This document shows positions 7,672-15,890 of a stretch of 52,495 nucleotides of DNA, in pieces. The notes beneath the pieces were generated by a model. It saw nothing but the letters and a program-made list of their open reading frames with translations, was not told the origin of the DNA and did not search any database. Position 1 is the stretch's first letter. Each line of letters begins with the position of its first letter. The translations under genes and the position numbers were made by a program. The DNA comes from Actinomycetota bacterium (GTDB taxonomy: Bacteria > Actinomycetota > Actinomycetes > Nanopelagicales > Nanopelagicaceae), in contig VGAE01000010.1 in NCBI GenBank assembly GCA_016870975.1, positions 1-52,495 of the forward strand, written 5' to 3'.

Positions 7672-8136
7672 ATGAAGCGAGTAATTGGACTCACTCGGTA
7701 TGCGGTCTTTGTCCCTGCTCTGGCTTCGATTTTTGGGGCGATACTTTTGATGGCACAGGGCTCGATTGGGATTGCGATAGTCGTGGTTGATGCAATTCTG
7801 AATGATCTAGGTTTGAAAGAAATGATAGTTGAGGTTCTTACAGCCGTAGATGCAATTCTTCTTGGAACAGTTCTTCTAGTAATTGGGTATGGATTGTATG
7901 AGCTGTTTATAGATACAGAGATTGAAGTTCCGTTATGGCTGAGAGTTGAAGATTTGGATGACTTGAAATCAAAGCTAATTGGAGTAGTTGTCGCAATTCT
8001 CGCCGTAGTTTTTGTGGGCGTTTTTGTCGATTCAAATAGATCTGATGATGTGATTTCTTATGGAGTAGGTGCAGGCGCACTGGTAGTTGGTCTCGCAATT
8101 TTTGCGTTTGCAACTAAGAAGTCCGAAAAGACGTAA
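7672..8136 (+). CDS. YqhA family (UPF0114) membrane protein
   Basis: ATG 7672 is preferred because GAGG lies 9 nt before it; GTG 7651 is in frame upstream. The 154-residue product has four membrane segments, with AVDAILLGTVLLVIGYGLYELFI typical of the YqhA/UPF0114 family. Members are inner-membrane proteins of unknown function. The C-terminus is basic and cytoplasmic. No operon partner on the same strand is closer than the MeaB-like gene, 60 nt downstream. Confidence 0.82.
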   Translation: MKRVIGLTRYAVFVPALASIFGAILLMAQGSIGIAIVVVDAILNDLGLKEMIVEVLTAVDAILLGTVLLVIGYGLYELFIDTEIEVPLWLRVEDLDDLKSKLIGVVVAILAVVFVGVFVDSNRSDDVISYGVGAGALVVGLAIFAFATKKSEKT

Positions 8137-8157
8137 GTCTCGAATGATTATGACGGC

Positions 8158-8177
8158 CGCCAGGCATTAATCTGGCG
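8158..8177. promoter_or_regulatory. Inverted repeat upstream of the meaB-like gene
   Basis: CGCCAG and CTGGCG flank an 8-nt AT-rich centre (GCATTAAT), 19 nt before the ATG at 8196. The short arms and AT-rich centre suit a dimeric repressor site, or a small leader hairpin. It lies in the only intergenic gap ahead of the mutase small-subunit operon. Confidence 0.4.
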
Positions 8178-8195
8178 AAATAGTAAAGTGCCGCT

Positions 8196-8975
8196 ATGGA
8201 AGCTAAGCGTTATATCAACATGACAACATTTGATGAAATCGTTACATTATTGGGATCGGAGGCAGATAAACCAAATTCCGTTTCTAAAGTTACGACGCTA
8301 CTTTTGGATTCAGGGATTGAGTACGAAAAGATCAAGAGTTCTCTTAAAAAGCGAACTACAAATTCACTATTGATTTGCCTTACAGGTCTCCCTGGCGCCG
8401 GAAAGTCATCGATTCTGAATTGTCTCTTAAAGCATAAAGATTTAATCAATTTCAAAGCAGCAGTTTTGGCATTCGATCCTTCTTCAAAAAAAGGAGGAGC
8501 GCTATTAGGCGATCGAATAAGACTGACGAGTGAACGTCCAGAGGATTCACTATTCTTTCGTTCAGTAGGACATAGAGGAAGTCTTACAACACTTCCAAGT
8601 AATCTTGACGCAATTATGGCAGCGTTGTTTCATTTTGGATATGACATCGTATTTGTGGAAACGGTCGGACTGGGACAGACCCAAGATAGTCTTCCGGAGA
8701 TTTTCGATTTGATTGTGAACGTACAAACACTTACCAACGGTGACGAAATACAATTTGCAAAGTCTGGACTGATAGAAACTGGCGATGTAATATTCTTTAA
8801 CAAAATAGAGAATGGACAGAATTTGAATCTCGTCAATGTCTTCAAGCAGCAACAGATGGCAAGTATCTCTGACGAGAGCAAACCGGCCAAGGTTCTCTCG
8901 GGATCTGCCCTTCAGAATCAAGGAATTGATGACTTAGTCTCAGAGATTATGGCTCTTCGTAATAGGGTGAAGTGA
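8196..8975 (+). CDS. meaB: MeaB/ArgK-like GTPase (B12 mutase chaperone)
   Basis: 259 residues, shorter than the usual 320 or so. A Walker A GLPGAGKSS (64-72), AFDPSSKKGGALLGDRIR (92-109) and VETVGLGQ (154-161) identify the MeaB/ArgK G3E GTPase family. MeaB proteins load adenosylcobalamin into B12-dependent acyl-CoA mutases and eject damaged cofactor. The G4 motif, normally NKAD, reads NKIE (202-205), which may change base recognition. Its GTG-coded 3' end overlaps the B12-binding subunit gene. ATG 8220 is an alternative start. Confidence 0.85.
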   Translation: MEAKRYINMTTFDEIVTLLGSEADKPNSVSKVTTLLLDSGIEYEKIKSSLKKRTTNSLLICLTGLPGAGKSSILNCLLKHKDLINFKAAVLAFDPSSKKGGALLGDRIRLTSERPEDSLFFRSVGHRGSLTTLPSNLDAIMAALFHFGYDIVFVETVGLGQTQDSLPEIFDLIVNVQTLTNGDEIQFAKSGLIETGDVIFFNKIENGQNLNLVNVFKQQQMASISDESKPAKVLSGSALQNQGIDDLVSEIMALRNRVK

Positions 8976-9415
8976 ATATGACGAATAGCCATTCCGGAGC
9001 CAAGGAGATTCCATCAAGAGTCTTGATTTCCAAGATCGGACTTGATGGACACGATAGGGGTGCCTTAATTGTCTCTAGGTATCTAAAAGATCAAGGTTAT
9101 GAAGTAGTTTATTCAGGGCTCCACAAAACTCCAGCTGATGTTGCCTCTATAGCACTCCAGGAAGATGTGCAAGCTATCGGACTTTCCATCCTCAGTGGTT
9201 CACACCTTCCCTTGATTAAGCAATTGAAGACTGAGCTAGAGAATCGAAACATTAATTCAGTAATTATCTTTGTCGGAGGAACAATTCCAAAAGCAGATGA
9301 AGCGCCGCTTCGTGAACTCGGTGTTGATGGAATATTCCCAACCGCTACGCCATTATCAAAAATTGGTGAATGGTTGAAGGATGAACTACAAAAAAGAAAA
9401 AGTCTTAAAAACTAG
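8972..9415 (+). CDS. B12-binding small subunit of an acyl-CoA mutase
   Basis: 147 residues forming one cobalamin-binding domain. GLDGHDRG (23-30) is the DxHxxG motif whose His is the lower ligand of cobalt. SILSGSH and GGTIPKAD are the other cofactor-loop motifs. Such stand-alone subunits pair with a separate TIM-barrel large subunit in isobutyryl-CoA, 2-hydroxyisobutyryl-CoA and some methylmalonyl-CoA mutases. The only large subunit in the window lies at 19542, 10 kb away. GTG 8972 overlaps the meaB-like stop as GTGA; ATG 8978 is an alternative. Its stop shares the palindrome CTAG with the convergent SDR gene. Confidence 0.9.
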   Translation: MNMTNSHSGAKEIPSRVLISKIGLDGHDRGALIVSRYLKDQGYEVVYSGLHKTPADVASIALQEDVQAIGLSILSGSHLPLIKQLKTELENRNINSVIIFVGGTIPKADEAPLRELGVDGIFPTATPLSKIGEWLKDELQKRKSLKN

Positions 9416-10179
9416 TTAGCCATCAATCGTCCGCCGTTAACATCAAGCACGGCGCCGGTGATGTAGGAAGAGGCTTCGCTGGCAAGGAAAAGAACCGGCT
9501 CTACACATTCCTCGATGCGCGGCATTCTCTTAAGCGGAATTCCATCAAGAACCTCTTTCTGTTCAGCTGGTGACATCGCATCAAACATTCCTTGAAGTCT
9601 TCCGGTTAGAAAAAGTCCAGGAGCTATTGAATTAACGCGAATGCCATCTCCGCCAACTTCACGCGCTAAGCGTCTCGTTAAACCGATAATTCCAGCTTTG
9701 GCAGCTGCGTATGCGACTCCGGTGACAGGACTTGCACTTCTTCCTCCAATAGAGGAAAAGGTAACGATGGAGCCACCGCCCCGTGACTTCATTGCAGGAA
9801 TGACTGCTTTCGCGCAGTGAAAGGTTCCCTTGATGTTTACATCGATTACTAAATCTAAGTCTTCTGCAGAAATATAATCCAAGTCTCTTGGGGTTCCAAG
9901 TGATCCTCCGGCTGCAGCGATCAAAATATCAATGCCGCCGAATTTAGAGATAACTTGAGCGACGGCCTCTTCAACTGATTCTTGGCTGCGAACATTTACA
10001 ACTTTGCCTAAAGCTTTCTTGCCATCAAGCGTCGATACAAGATTTGTAATCGCCTCAGAGTTGGTGTCGAAGATTGAAACGGTGGCACCTTCTTCAATCA
10101 GAGCTAGAACAATCTCGGCTCCAATTCCGCCCGCGCCGCCTGTGACGAGCGCAACCTTTCCATCGAACCTATTTTTCAT
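9412..10179 (-). CDS. SDR-family oxidoreductase
   Basis: 255 residues of a classical short-chain dehydrogenase. TGGAGGIG (13-20) binds the nucleotide, an Asp after beta-2 (IFDTN) suggests NAD(H), and the catalytic set is S in TFSSIGG with YAAAK. The substrate is unknown. Its divergence from the 2-aminobenzoyl-CoA monooxygenase/reductase across a 44-bp gap suggests it acts on a cyclic or ring-opened hydroxy/oxo-acyl-CoA of the anthranilate pathway. Its last codons overlap the B12 subunit gene. Confidence 0.85.
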   Translation of the reverse strand: MKNRFDGKVALVTGGAGGIGAEIVLALIEEGATVSIFDTNSEAITNLVSTLDGKKALGKVVNVRSQESVEEAVAQVISKFGGIDILIAAAGGSLGTPRDLDYISAEDLDLVIDVNIKGTFHCAKAVIPAMKSRGGGSIVTFSSIGGRSASPVTGVAYAAAKAGIIGLTRRLAREVGGDGIRVNSIAPGLFLTGRLQGMFDAMSPAEQKEVLDGIPLKRMPRIEECVEPVLFLASEASSYITGAVLDVNGGRLMAN

Positions 10180-10190
10180 TCTTGCGATAT

Positions 10191-10202
10191 CCCTTCGAAG
10201 GG
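10191..10202. promoter_or_regulatory. Perfect palindrome in a divergent control region
   Basis: CCCTTCGAAGGG is a perfect 12-bp palindrome lying between the SDR start (10179) and the GTG start of the monooxygenase (10224). The intergenic gap is only 44 bp, so a dimeric regulator bound here could control both directions. No regulator gene is present in the window. Confidence 0.4.
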
Positions 10203-10223
10203 CTCAAGGGTATCCTTCCACGC

Positions 10224-12620
10224 GTGAAGATTCTGTGCATCGGTGGCGGACCCGGCGGTCTCTACTTCGGACTATTGATGAAAAAGCAGAATCCATCACA
10301 TCAAATTACAGTCGTAGAGCGTAATCGACCTTATGACACCTTTGGCTGGGGCGTTGTATTTTCTGATGCGACGCTCGCTAACTTTGTTCGCGCAGATGAA
10401 GAGACGGCGCGCGAAATTCTTGGCTCATTCAACCATTGGGACGATATTGATGTTCATTTTAAAAATAAGAGCATTATTTCTGGAGGCCACGGTTTCTGTG
10501 GCATAGGACGGAAGCGATTGCTCAATATTCTTCAGGAGCGTTGCGAGCAACTTGGCGTTGAATTGGTATTTGAGACTGATGTCAAAGATGATCAAGAGCT
10601 AGCACTGAAATACGACGCCGATATTGTCATAGCTTCTGATGGACTAAATAGTGCAATTCGAACCAAGTATGCTGAAACTTTTCACCCTAATGTACAACTC
10701 AGAAATTGCAGATTTGTTTGGCTCGGAACTAAGAAGGTTTTTAAAGACTTTACTTTTCTTTTCGAAGAAACTGAGCATGGTTGGTTTCAGGCGCACATTT
10801 ACCAGTTTGATGGAGACACATCTACATTTATCGTAGAAACTCCAGAAGAGACCTGGCTTAAAGCTGGAATAGATAAGATGAGTCAAGAAGAAGGAATTGC
10901 TTTCTGTGAAAAACTCTTTGCGAAGCAATTAGATGGAGCAAGACTTCTCAGTAATGCGTCACACTTACGTGGCTCTGCCATTTGGATTAAGTTCCCAAGA
11001 GTCATCTGCCAGAATTGGATTCATTGGAATGAAATAAGAGGTAAGCGTTATCCGACGATTTTGTTGGGCGATTCGGCTCATACGGCACATTTTTCGATCG
11101 GCTCAGGTACGAAACTTGCGATGGAAGATGCGATTGAACTTGCCAAGGCGTTCGAAAGCGTAGACAAGGGTCAAGCATCAATCGAATCAGCTCTGGCTAA
11201 TTATCAAGATACCCGGTCTATTGAAGTCTTGAAGATTCAATCTGCTGCGAGAAATGCGATGGAGTGGTTTGAAAACGTTAAGCGATATGAGCATATGCAG
11301 CCACAACAGTTCAATTACTCTCTCCTTACTCGAAGCCAGCGAATTGGACATGAGAATTTAAGATTAAGAGATAAGAAGTACCTTGAAGAATATGAGAGTT
11401 GGTTCGCCACAAAAGCTTTTGCTGATGCTGGCCTAGCACTTCCAAAATCTGGAGCAAAAATTCCTCCCATGTTTACGCCTCTTAAAGTGAGAGATCTGGT
11501 CCTCAAGAATCGAATAGTGGTCTCTCCAATGGCCCAATATTCGGCTAAAGATGGAGTTGCGGGTGATTATCACCTGGTGCATCTCGGCGCGCGCGCGATG
11601 GGTGGAGCAGGCTTAGTTTTTACAGAGATGACTTGTGTTACTGCTGATGCCCGAATTACTCCGGGCTGTCCAGGAATGTACACAAAGGAACACACCGATG
11701 CTTGGACCCGAATTGTTGACTTTGTACATAACAACACCGATGCCAAGATTGCGCTACAAATTGGCCACGCTGGTGCAAAAGGTGCAACCAAATTAGCTTG
11801 GGAAGGAATAGATAAGCCGGTAGAAAAAGATGGCTGGCCGCTCGTCTCAGCTTCCGAACAACAATATCTCGAGGGAATATCCCAGAAATCTAGAGCAGCA
11901 ACCAAAGAGGATTTGGAGCGCATTAAGGCTGATTTTGTACGCGCCACAATTGAGGGCTATAAATGTGGATTCGATTGGTTGGAATTTCACGCAGCGCATG
12001 GATATTTCATTTCCTCTTTTATTTCACCACTTACGAATAAGAGAACCGATGAATATGGCGGTTCACTCGAAAATAGGTTGCGTTACCCAATAGAAGTTTT
12101 TAAAGCGATGCGAGCCGCATGGCCGAAAGGCAAGCCAATGAGCGTTCGTATTAGCGCGCACGATTGGGTCGATGGTGGAATAACCCCTGATGATGCCGTA
12201 GAAATTAGCCGTGCATTTAAGGAAGCAGGCGCAGATTTCATCGACGTTTCATCGGGTCAGGTATCAAAAGAAGAGAAACCTGTATTCGGTCGCATGTTCC
12301 AAACGCCATTTGCAGATCGAATTAGAAATGAGGCAGGAATTTCGACAATAGCGGTTGGTGCGATCTCTGAAGCAGATCACGCAAATACCATCATTGCAGC
12401 AGGTCGGGCTGATTTATGCGCGGTAGCAAGACCACATCTTGCAAATCCTGCGTGGACATTAATGGAGAGTGCGAAGTCCGGTTTCTTAGATATCGGCTGG
12501 CCAAAGCAGTATCTCTCCGGCAAGGTGCAACTTGAGAGAAATCTCGAGCGCGAGAAATTAATTGCGGAGGCGGCTAAATCAAGTATGACCTTTGAGGAGA
12601 TCCAAGCCAAATTTGGCTAG
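10224..12620 (+). CDS. 2-aminobenzoyl-CoA (anthraniloyl-CoA) monooxygenase/reductase
   Basis: GTG 10224 is chosen because it starts right at the FAD-binding strand VKILCIGGGPGG; a TTG at 10182 would add 14 unrelated residues. The 798-residue protein is a fusion. The N-terminal flavin hydroxylase resembles salicylyl-CoA 5-hydroxylase (GGGPGG at 7-12, FGWGVVFSD, GDSAHTAHF near 285). From about residue 416 an Old-Yellow-Enzyme domain follows (MAQYSA, HLVHLGARAMGG, HAAHGYFISSF, TDEYGGSLENR). In Azoarcus evansii this architecture hydroxylates and reduces 2-aminobenzoyl-CoA to 2-amino-5-oxocyclohex-1-enecarboxyl-CoA using O2 and NADH. The Trp-catabolic context supports that substrate; salicylyl-CoA is the main alternative. 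Confidence 0.9.
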   Translation: MKILCIGGGPGGLYFGLLMKKQNPSHQITVVERNRPYDTFGWGVVFSDATLANFVRADEETAREILGSFNHWDDIDVHFKNKSIISGGHGFCGIGRKRLLNILQERCEQLGVELVFETDVKDDQELALKYDADIVIASDGLNSAIRTKYAETFHPNVQLRNCRFVWLGTKKVFKDFTFLFEETEHGWFQAHIYQFDGDTSTFIVETPEETWLKAGIDKMSQEEGIAFCEKLFAKQLDGARLLSNASHLRGSAIWIKFPRVICQNWIHWNEIRGKRYPTILLGDSAHTAHFSIGSGTKLAMEDAIELAKAFESVDKGQASIESALANYQDTRSIEVLKIQSAARNAMEWFENVKRYEHMQPQQFNYSLLTRSQRIGHENLRLRDKKYLEEYESWFATKAFADAGLALPKSGAKIPPMFTPLKVRDLVLKNRIVVSPMAQYSAKDGVAGDYHLVHLGARAMGGAGLVFTEMTCVTADARITPGCPGMYTKEHTDAWTRIVDFVHNNTDAKIALQIGHAGAKGATKLAWEGIDKPVEKDGWPLVSASEQQYLEGISQKSRAATKEDLERIKADFVRATIEGYKCGFDWLEFHAAHGYFISSFISPLTNKRTDEYGGSLENRLRYPIEVFKAMRAAWPKGKPMSVRISAHDWVDGGITPDDAVEISRAFKEAGADFIDVSSGQVSKEEKPVFGRMFQTPFADRIRNEAGISTIAVGAISEADHANTIIAAGRADLCAVARPHLANPAWTLMESAKSGFLDIGWPKQYLSGKVQLERNLEREKLIAEAAKSSMTFEEIQAKFG

Positions 12621-12635
12621 AGGTTTTGCGAAGAG

Positions 12636-13433
12636 TTAGCGGTATGGCGAGAAATCTGGTGGGCGCTTCTCGGTAAAGGCTTTTCCGCCTTCCTTCGATT
12701 CATCTGTTGCGGTATACAAATCCAACACATCAAAAGCTAGAGATTGAATTCCCATAATATGATCGGTATCTGCGTTAAATGAATGTTTTAGAGCCTTGAT
12801 AGCGGTAGGAGATAAAGCAACAACTTTCTTCGCCCACTCCATTGCCGATTCCATTAATTTATCAGCAGGAACAACTCTATTTACTAGCCCCCAACGTTCT
12901 GCAGTAGTGGCGTCATACTGTTCGCAAAGGAACCAAATTTCGCGGGCTCTTTTCTCACCAACCACTCGCGCCAGGTAAGCAGATCCGAAACCAGCGTCGA
13001 ATGATCCAACGCGTGGCCCAACTTGGCCAAAACGCGCACTCTCGGAAGCAATAGATAGATCAGCTAGAACATGTAGGACATGGCCACCGCCTATTGCAAA
13101 TCCATTTACGGCTGCGATTACCGGCTTTGGGATTGCACGAATTATTTTATGGAGAGATTCAATTTCAAACATTCCAGTTTCAGTCTCACCGTAATTACCT
13201 TTTTCGGCCCGTTCCTTTTGATCGCCGCCGGTACAGAAGGCTTTCTCGCCCGCGCCTGTAAGAATTACCGCTCCAACTTTTTGGTCCACCCAAGCAAATT
13301 TGAAAGCCGATAGCAGTTCATCAACAGTGCGGCCACGAAGCGCGTTATACCGATCAGGTCGATTAATTGTTATTGTGGCGACGCCGTCGCTAATTTGATA
13401 CTTGATATCAGTGAAGTTGGCTTTTTCAATCAT
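12636..13433 (-). CDS. BadI/MenB-type crotonase, proposed ring-opening hydrolase
   Basis: 265 residues of the crotonase superfamily. FCTGGDQ (66-72), IGGGH (114-118) and FGQVGPRVGSFDAGFGSAYLA (136-155) place it in the clade of BadI (2-ketocyclohexanecarboxyl-CoA hydrolase) and MenB (DHNA-CoA synthase), not among ordinary enoyl-CoA hydratases. BadI opens a cyclic beta-keto thioester to pimelyl-CoA. Some residues (GGGHVLH, SFD) are MenB-like, but no menaquinone gene is nearby. The neighbourhood suggests ring opening of the dearomatised anthranilate intermediate. It sits 36 nt downstream of the thiolase gene and should be co-transcribed with it. Confidence 0.82.
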   Translation of the reverse strand: MIEKANFTDIKYQISDGVATITINRPDRYNALRGRTVDELLSAFKFAWVDQKVGAVILTGAGEKAFCTGGDQKERAEKGNYGETETGMFEIESLHKIIRAIPKPVIAAVNGFAIGGGHVLHVLADLSIASESARFGQVGPRVGSFDAGFGSAYLARVVGEKRAREIWFLCEQYDATTAERWGLVNRVVPADKLMESAMEWAKKVVALSPTAIKALKHSFNADTDHIMGIQSLAFDVLDLYTATDESKEGGKAFTEKRPPDFSPYR

Positions 13434-13469
13434 GCCGAGATACTACTCTGAAGTTGTTTTAACCAGTAA

Positions 13470-14660
13470 CTAGACTCGAATTGCAATTGCTACACCGAGA
13501 CCTACGCCGATACATGCGGCCGCGATGCCGATGCCGCCGCCACGTCTTCGTAATTCTCGTGTTGTATCAACTATGACTCGTGCCGCAGAAGCGCCAACCG
13601 GATGGCCAATCGCAATAGCTCCCCCATTTACATTTACTCTGTTGCGATCGATCTCAGGAAGTTCCTTCAAAACTGTAAGTACCATAGAAGCAAAAGCTTC
13701 ATTGATTTCCCAGATTTCAATATCTTTAAATGAGAGCAAGAGTTTTGAAAGAAGTCCGTTGATTGCATCAACCGGAGCCAAGCTAAATTCATCAGGAGAG
13801 CGAGCAACCACTTTACTTCCTAGAATTTCACCAAATCCACCCGAAAGATTGCTATCGATTGCTAAATCTTTGATGCCAGACTCATCCGTTAACAACATTG
13901 TGACAGCGCCATCGTTTATCGGAGAGGAATTGCCTGCGGTACCGGTGCCTCCCTCGGAGAACACTGAAGGTAGATCTGCCAACTTTGCAAGTGAGGTGTC
14001 TGTCCTTATCGACTCATCTCGAGTTAAGCCTCCGAATGGAAATACAAAACCATCGTGGAATTTTGAATTCCATGCTCGGTCGGCCAATTGATGTGAGCGC
14101 AAGGCCCATTCATCTTGTTCGACTCGAGATATTCCTAGTTTTGCGGCGACTTTTTCTGAACACCTGCCAAGACTCTCCGTCCAGTTACCTGGAAAATTTG
14201 GATTAGTCATTCGCCATCCGACCGTAGATTGATTTAGTTCGCCAATTTCAACTTTCTCTGGAAATTTCTTTTCAGTTCTTCGCACAATCCACGGAGCTCG
14301 CGACATGGATTCAACTCCACCAGCTATTAAAAACTTAGTGTCACCGGTCTTAATTGCTCGAGAACCTTGTATGACTGCCTCCGCACCCGACCCACAGAGA
14401 CGATTAATGGTTACTCCGGGAACTGTTTCAGGAAGTCCAGCAAGCAGTGCGCCCATGCGAGCAACATTTCGATTATCTTCACCCACTCCATTTGCATCTC
14501 CAATAACTACATCATCAATTTTGTTCTTGTTTAATGATGGAGTTTTCGCAACCAATTCTCGTATGGTTGCTCCGAGTAGGTCATCTGGGCGAATATTTGA
14601 GAGCGCACCGAAGTGTGCGCCGAATGGTGTTCGAGCGGCCTCTGCAATGAAGACCTTCAT
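13470..14660 (-). CDS. Acyl-CoA thiolase, beta-ketoadipyl-CoA-thiolase-like
   Basis: ATG 14660 starts the canonical MKVFIAEAARTPFG; earlier in-frame codons add non-homologous residues. 396 residues. Catalytic C89 lies in NRLCGSG, NEAF is present, H353 in AIGHPVG, and C383 near the end. GEDNRNVARMGALLAGLPE and AGGVESMSRAPW closely resemble PcaF-type enzymes, which cleave 3-oxoadipyl-CoA into succinyl-CoA and acetyl-CoA. In this locus it is the likely last step of anthranilate carbon breakdown. It is followed by the BadI-like gene on the same strand and diverges from the SDR-RidA-ligase operon. Confidence 0.9.
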   Translation of the reverse strand: MKVFIAEAARTPFGAHFGALSNIRPDDLLGATIRELVAKTPSLNKNKIDDVVIGDANGVGEDNRNVARMGALLAGLPETVPGVTINRLCGSGAEAVIQGSRAIKTGDTKFLIAGGVESMSRAPWIVRRTEKKFPEKVEIGELNQSTVGWRMTNPNFPGNWTESLGRCSEKVAAKLGISRVEQDEWALRSHQLADRAWNSKFHDGFVFPFGGLTRDESIRTDTSLAKLADLPSVFSEGGTGTAGNSSPINDGAVTMLLTDESGIKDLAIDSNLSGGFGEILGSKVVARSPDEFSLAPVDAINGLLSKLLLSFKDIEIWEINEAFASMVLTVLKELPEIDRNRVNVNGGAIAIGHPVGASAARVIVDTTRELRRRGGGIGIAAACIGVGLGVAIAIRV

Positions 14661-14706
14661 GGGGATGATTATCCCTGATAAGTTAAGGCTCTCAGACAAT
14701 TGAAGG

Positions 14707-15498
14707 ATGGGAAGCTCGGTGAGCAACAATCAGCAACAGTTACGCGTGCTCATTACTGGTGCTGGACGCGGAATCGGCCGCGCAATCGTGAGCGAGCTCA
14801 AGACCTCTCCTCTAAAACATAAGATTGCAGTAACCGCTAGAACTGAATCCGAATTACAAGAGTCAATTAAAGGCGCAACTGGCGAGACTTTGGTTGTAGC
14901 TGCAGATTTGCTTGATCCAAAATCACCTTCTCTGATTATTGATAGTGTTGTAAAGAAATTTGGCGGATTAGATTTTCTAGTTTTAAATGCAGGAGATGGA
15001 GCATCTGCCAAAATTGAAGGAACTGACGACGCGTTATGGCATCGAACAATGGAATTGAATGCAACTGCGCCATTCCGATTCATTCGAGCGGTGGCCCCAA
15101 TCATGCGTAATCAAGGCGGCGGAAAGATTGTGATCGTGGCGAGCGAAGCAGGACTTCAAGGCGCTCCAAATGTCGCCGCTTACACTGCATCAAAGCACGC
15201 TATCGTTGGATTAATGCGTAGCGCAGCTGCAGAATTATCTCGAGACGAGATTAAAGTAAATGCAGTCTGTCCAATCTTTGTAGACACCCCGATGATGCAA
15301 CGAAGTGTCCAAGCGGCTGCTGCGAGAACTGGTAAAAGCGTTGAAGAAGTGAGGACCACCTTGGCTTCACGCCAACCAGGTGGCCGAGTCCTAAAACCAG
15401 AAGAAGTTGCCTCTGCGGTAACCTCATATTTGAATGTTGAAACTACTGGTGAGGCTAAATACCTAGACGGAAGCAAAACGAACGGAGCAACTAAATGA
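14707..15498 (+). CDS. SDR-family oxidoreductase
   Basis: 263 residues; TGAGRGIG at the N-terminus, an Arg after beta-2 (VTARTESEL) that suggests NADP(H), and catalytic S in VASEAG with YTASK. ATG 14707 touches GAAGG; GTG 14719 with GGGAAG at a 4-nt spacing may be the real start. First gene of a tightly coupled plus-strand operon (SDR, RidA, ADP-forming synthetase, CoA ligase, mutase). The substrate is unknown; a ketone of the dearomatised ring or its open-chain acyl-CoA is plausible. Confidence 0.85.
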   Translation: MGSSVSNNQQQLRVLITGAGRGIGRAIVSELKTSPLKHKIAVTARTESELQESIKGATGETLVVAADLLDPKSPSLIIDSVVKKFGGLDFLVLNAGDGASAKIEGTDDALWHRTMELNATAPFRFIRAVAPIMRNQGGGKIVIVASEAGLQGAPNVAAYTASKHAIVGLMRSAAAELSRDEIKVNAVCPIFVDTPMMQRSVQAAAARTGKSVEEVRTTLASRQPGGRVLKPEEVASAVTSYLNVETTGEAKYLDGSKTNGATK

Positions 15499-15890
15499 CC
15501 TTCGAGCGAATCAATTCAGAGAATCTTACTGCCCCAATTGGCTTTTCGCATGCTGTAGCCGTTACCGGCAAGAAGATTGTTTTTCTAGCCGGACAAACTT
15601 CTATGGAACAGGGTGGAGCAATTGTTGGAAATGGCATTGTCGAACAATTTGAACGGGCGCTTTCAAATCTTTTGATTTCACTCAAAGCATCAGGTGGTAC
15701 TCCTAATTCTTTAACAAAACTAACCATTTTTTCTGTCGATCCGGAAGATTATCGAGCTCATGCCAAAGAGATCAGAGTGGTCTGGAAGCGATTAGTAGGT
15801 CGAGATTATCCAGCTATGACGCTGGTCGGAGTCACGAGATTATGGGACAAAGAAGCGCTAGTCGAAATTGAAGGGTATGCCGCGATCTAA
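15495..15890 (+). CDS. RidA/YjgF family, proposed enamine/imine deaminase
   Basis: 131 residues; starts ATGA over the SDR stop. R115 in GVTRLW matches the substrate-carboxylate Arg of RidA (R105 in Escherichia coli numbering), and VEIEGYA carries the conserved Glu. RidA enzymes hydrolyse reactive enamines and imines to ketones and ammonia. The predicted monooxygenase/reductase product is a 2-amino-cyclohexene thioester, itself a vinylogous enamine. A dedicated RidA inside the operon is therefore a good candidate to release the amino group. Confidence 0.85.
   Translation: MTFERINSENLTAPIGFSHAVAVTGKKIVFLAGQTSMEQGGAIVGNGIVEQFERALSNLLISLKASGGTPNSLTKLTIFSVDPEDYRAHAKEIRVVWKRLVGRDYPAMTLVGVTRLWDKEALVEIEGYAAI

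Noticed and set aside
8137-8195. Cobalamin riboswitch ahead of the B12 mutase operon
   Set aside because: The gap is only 59 nt, far too short for a B12 riboswitch, and no B12-box-like sequence is visible.
12636-13433. Annotation as menaquinone-pathway MenB
   Set aside because: No other men gene is near and the gene is in an acyl-CoA catabolic unit; MenB remains the stated alternative.
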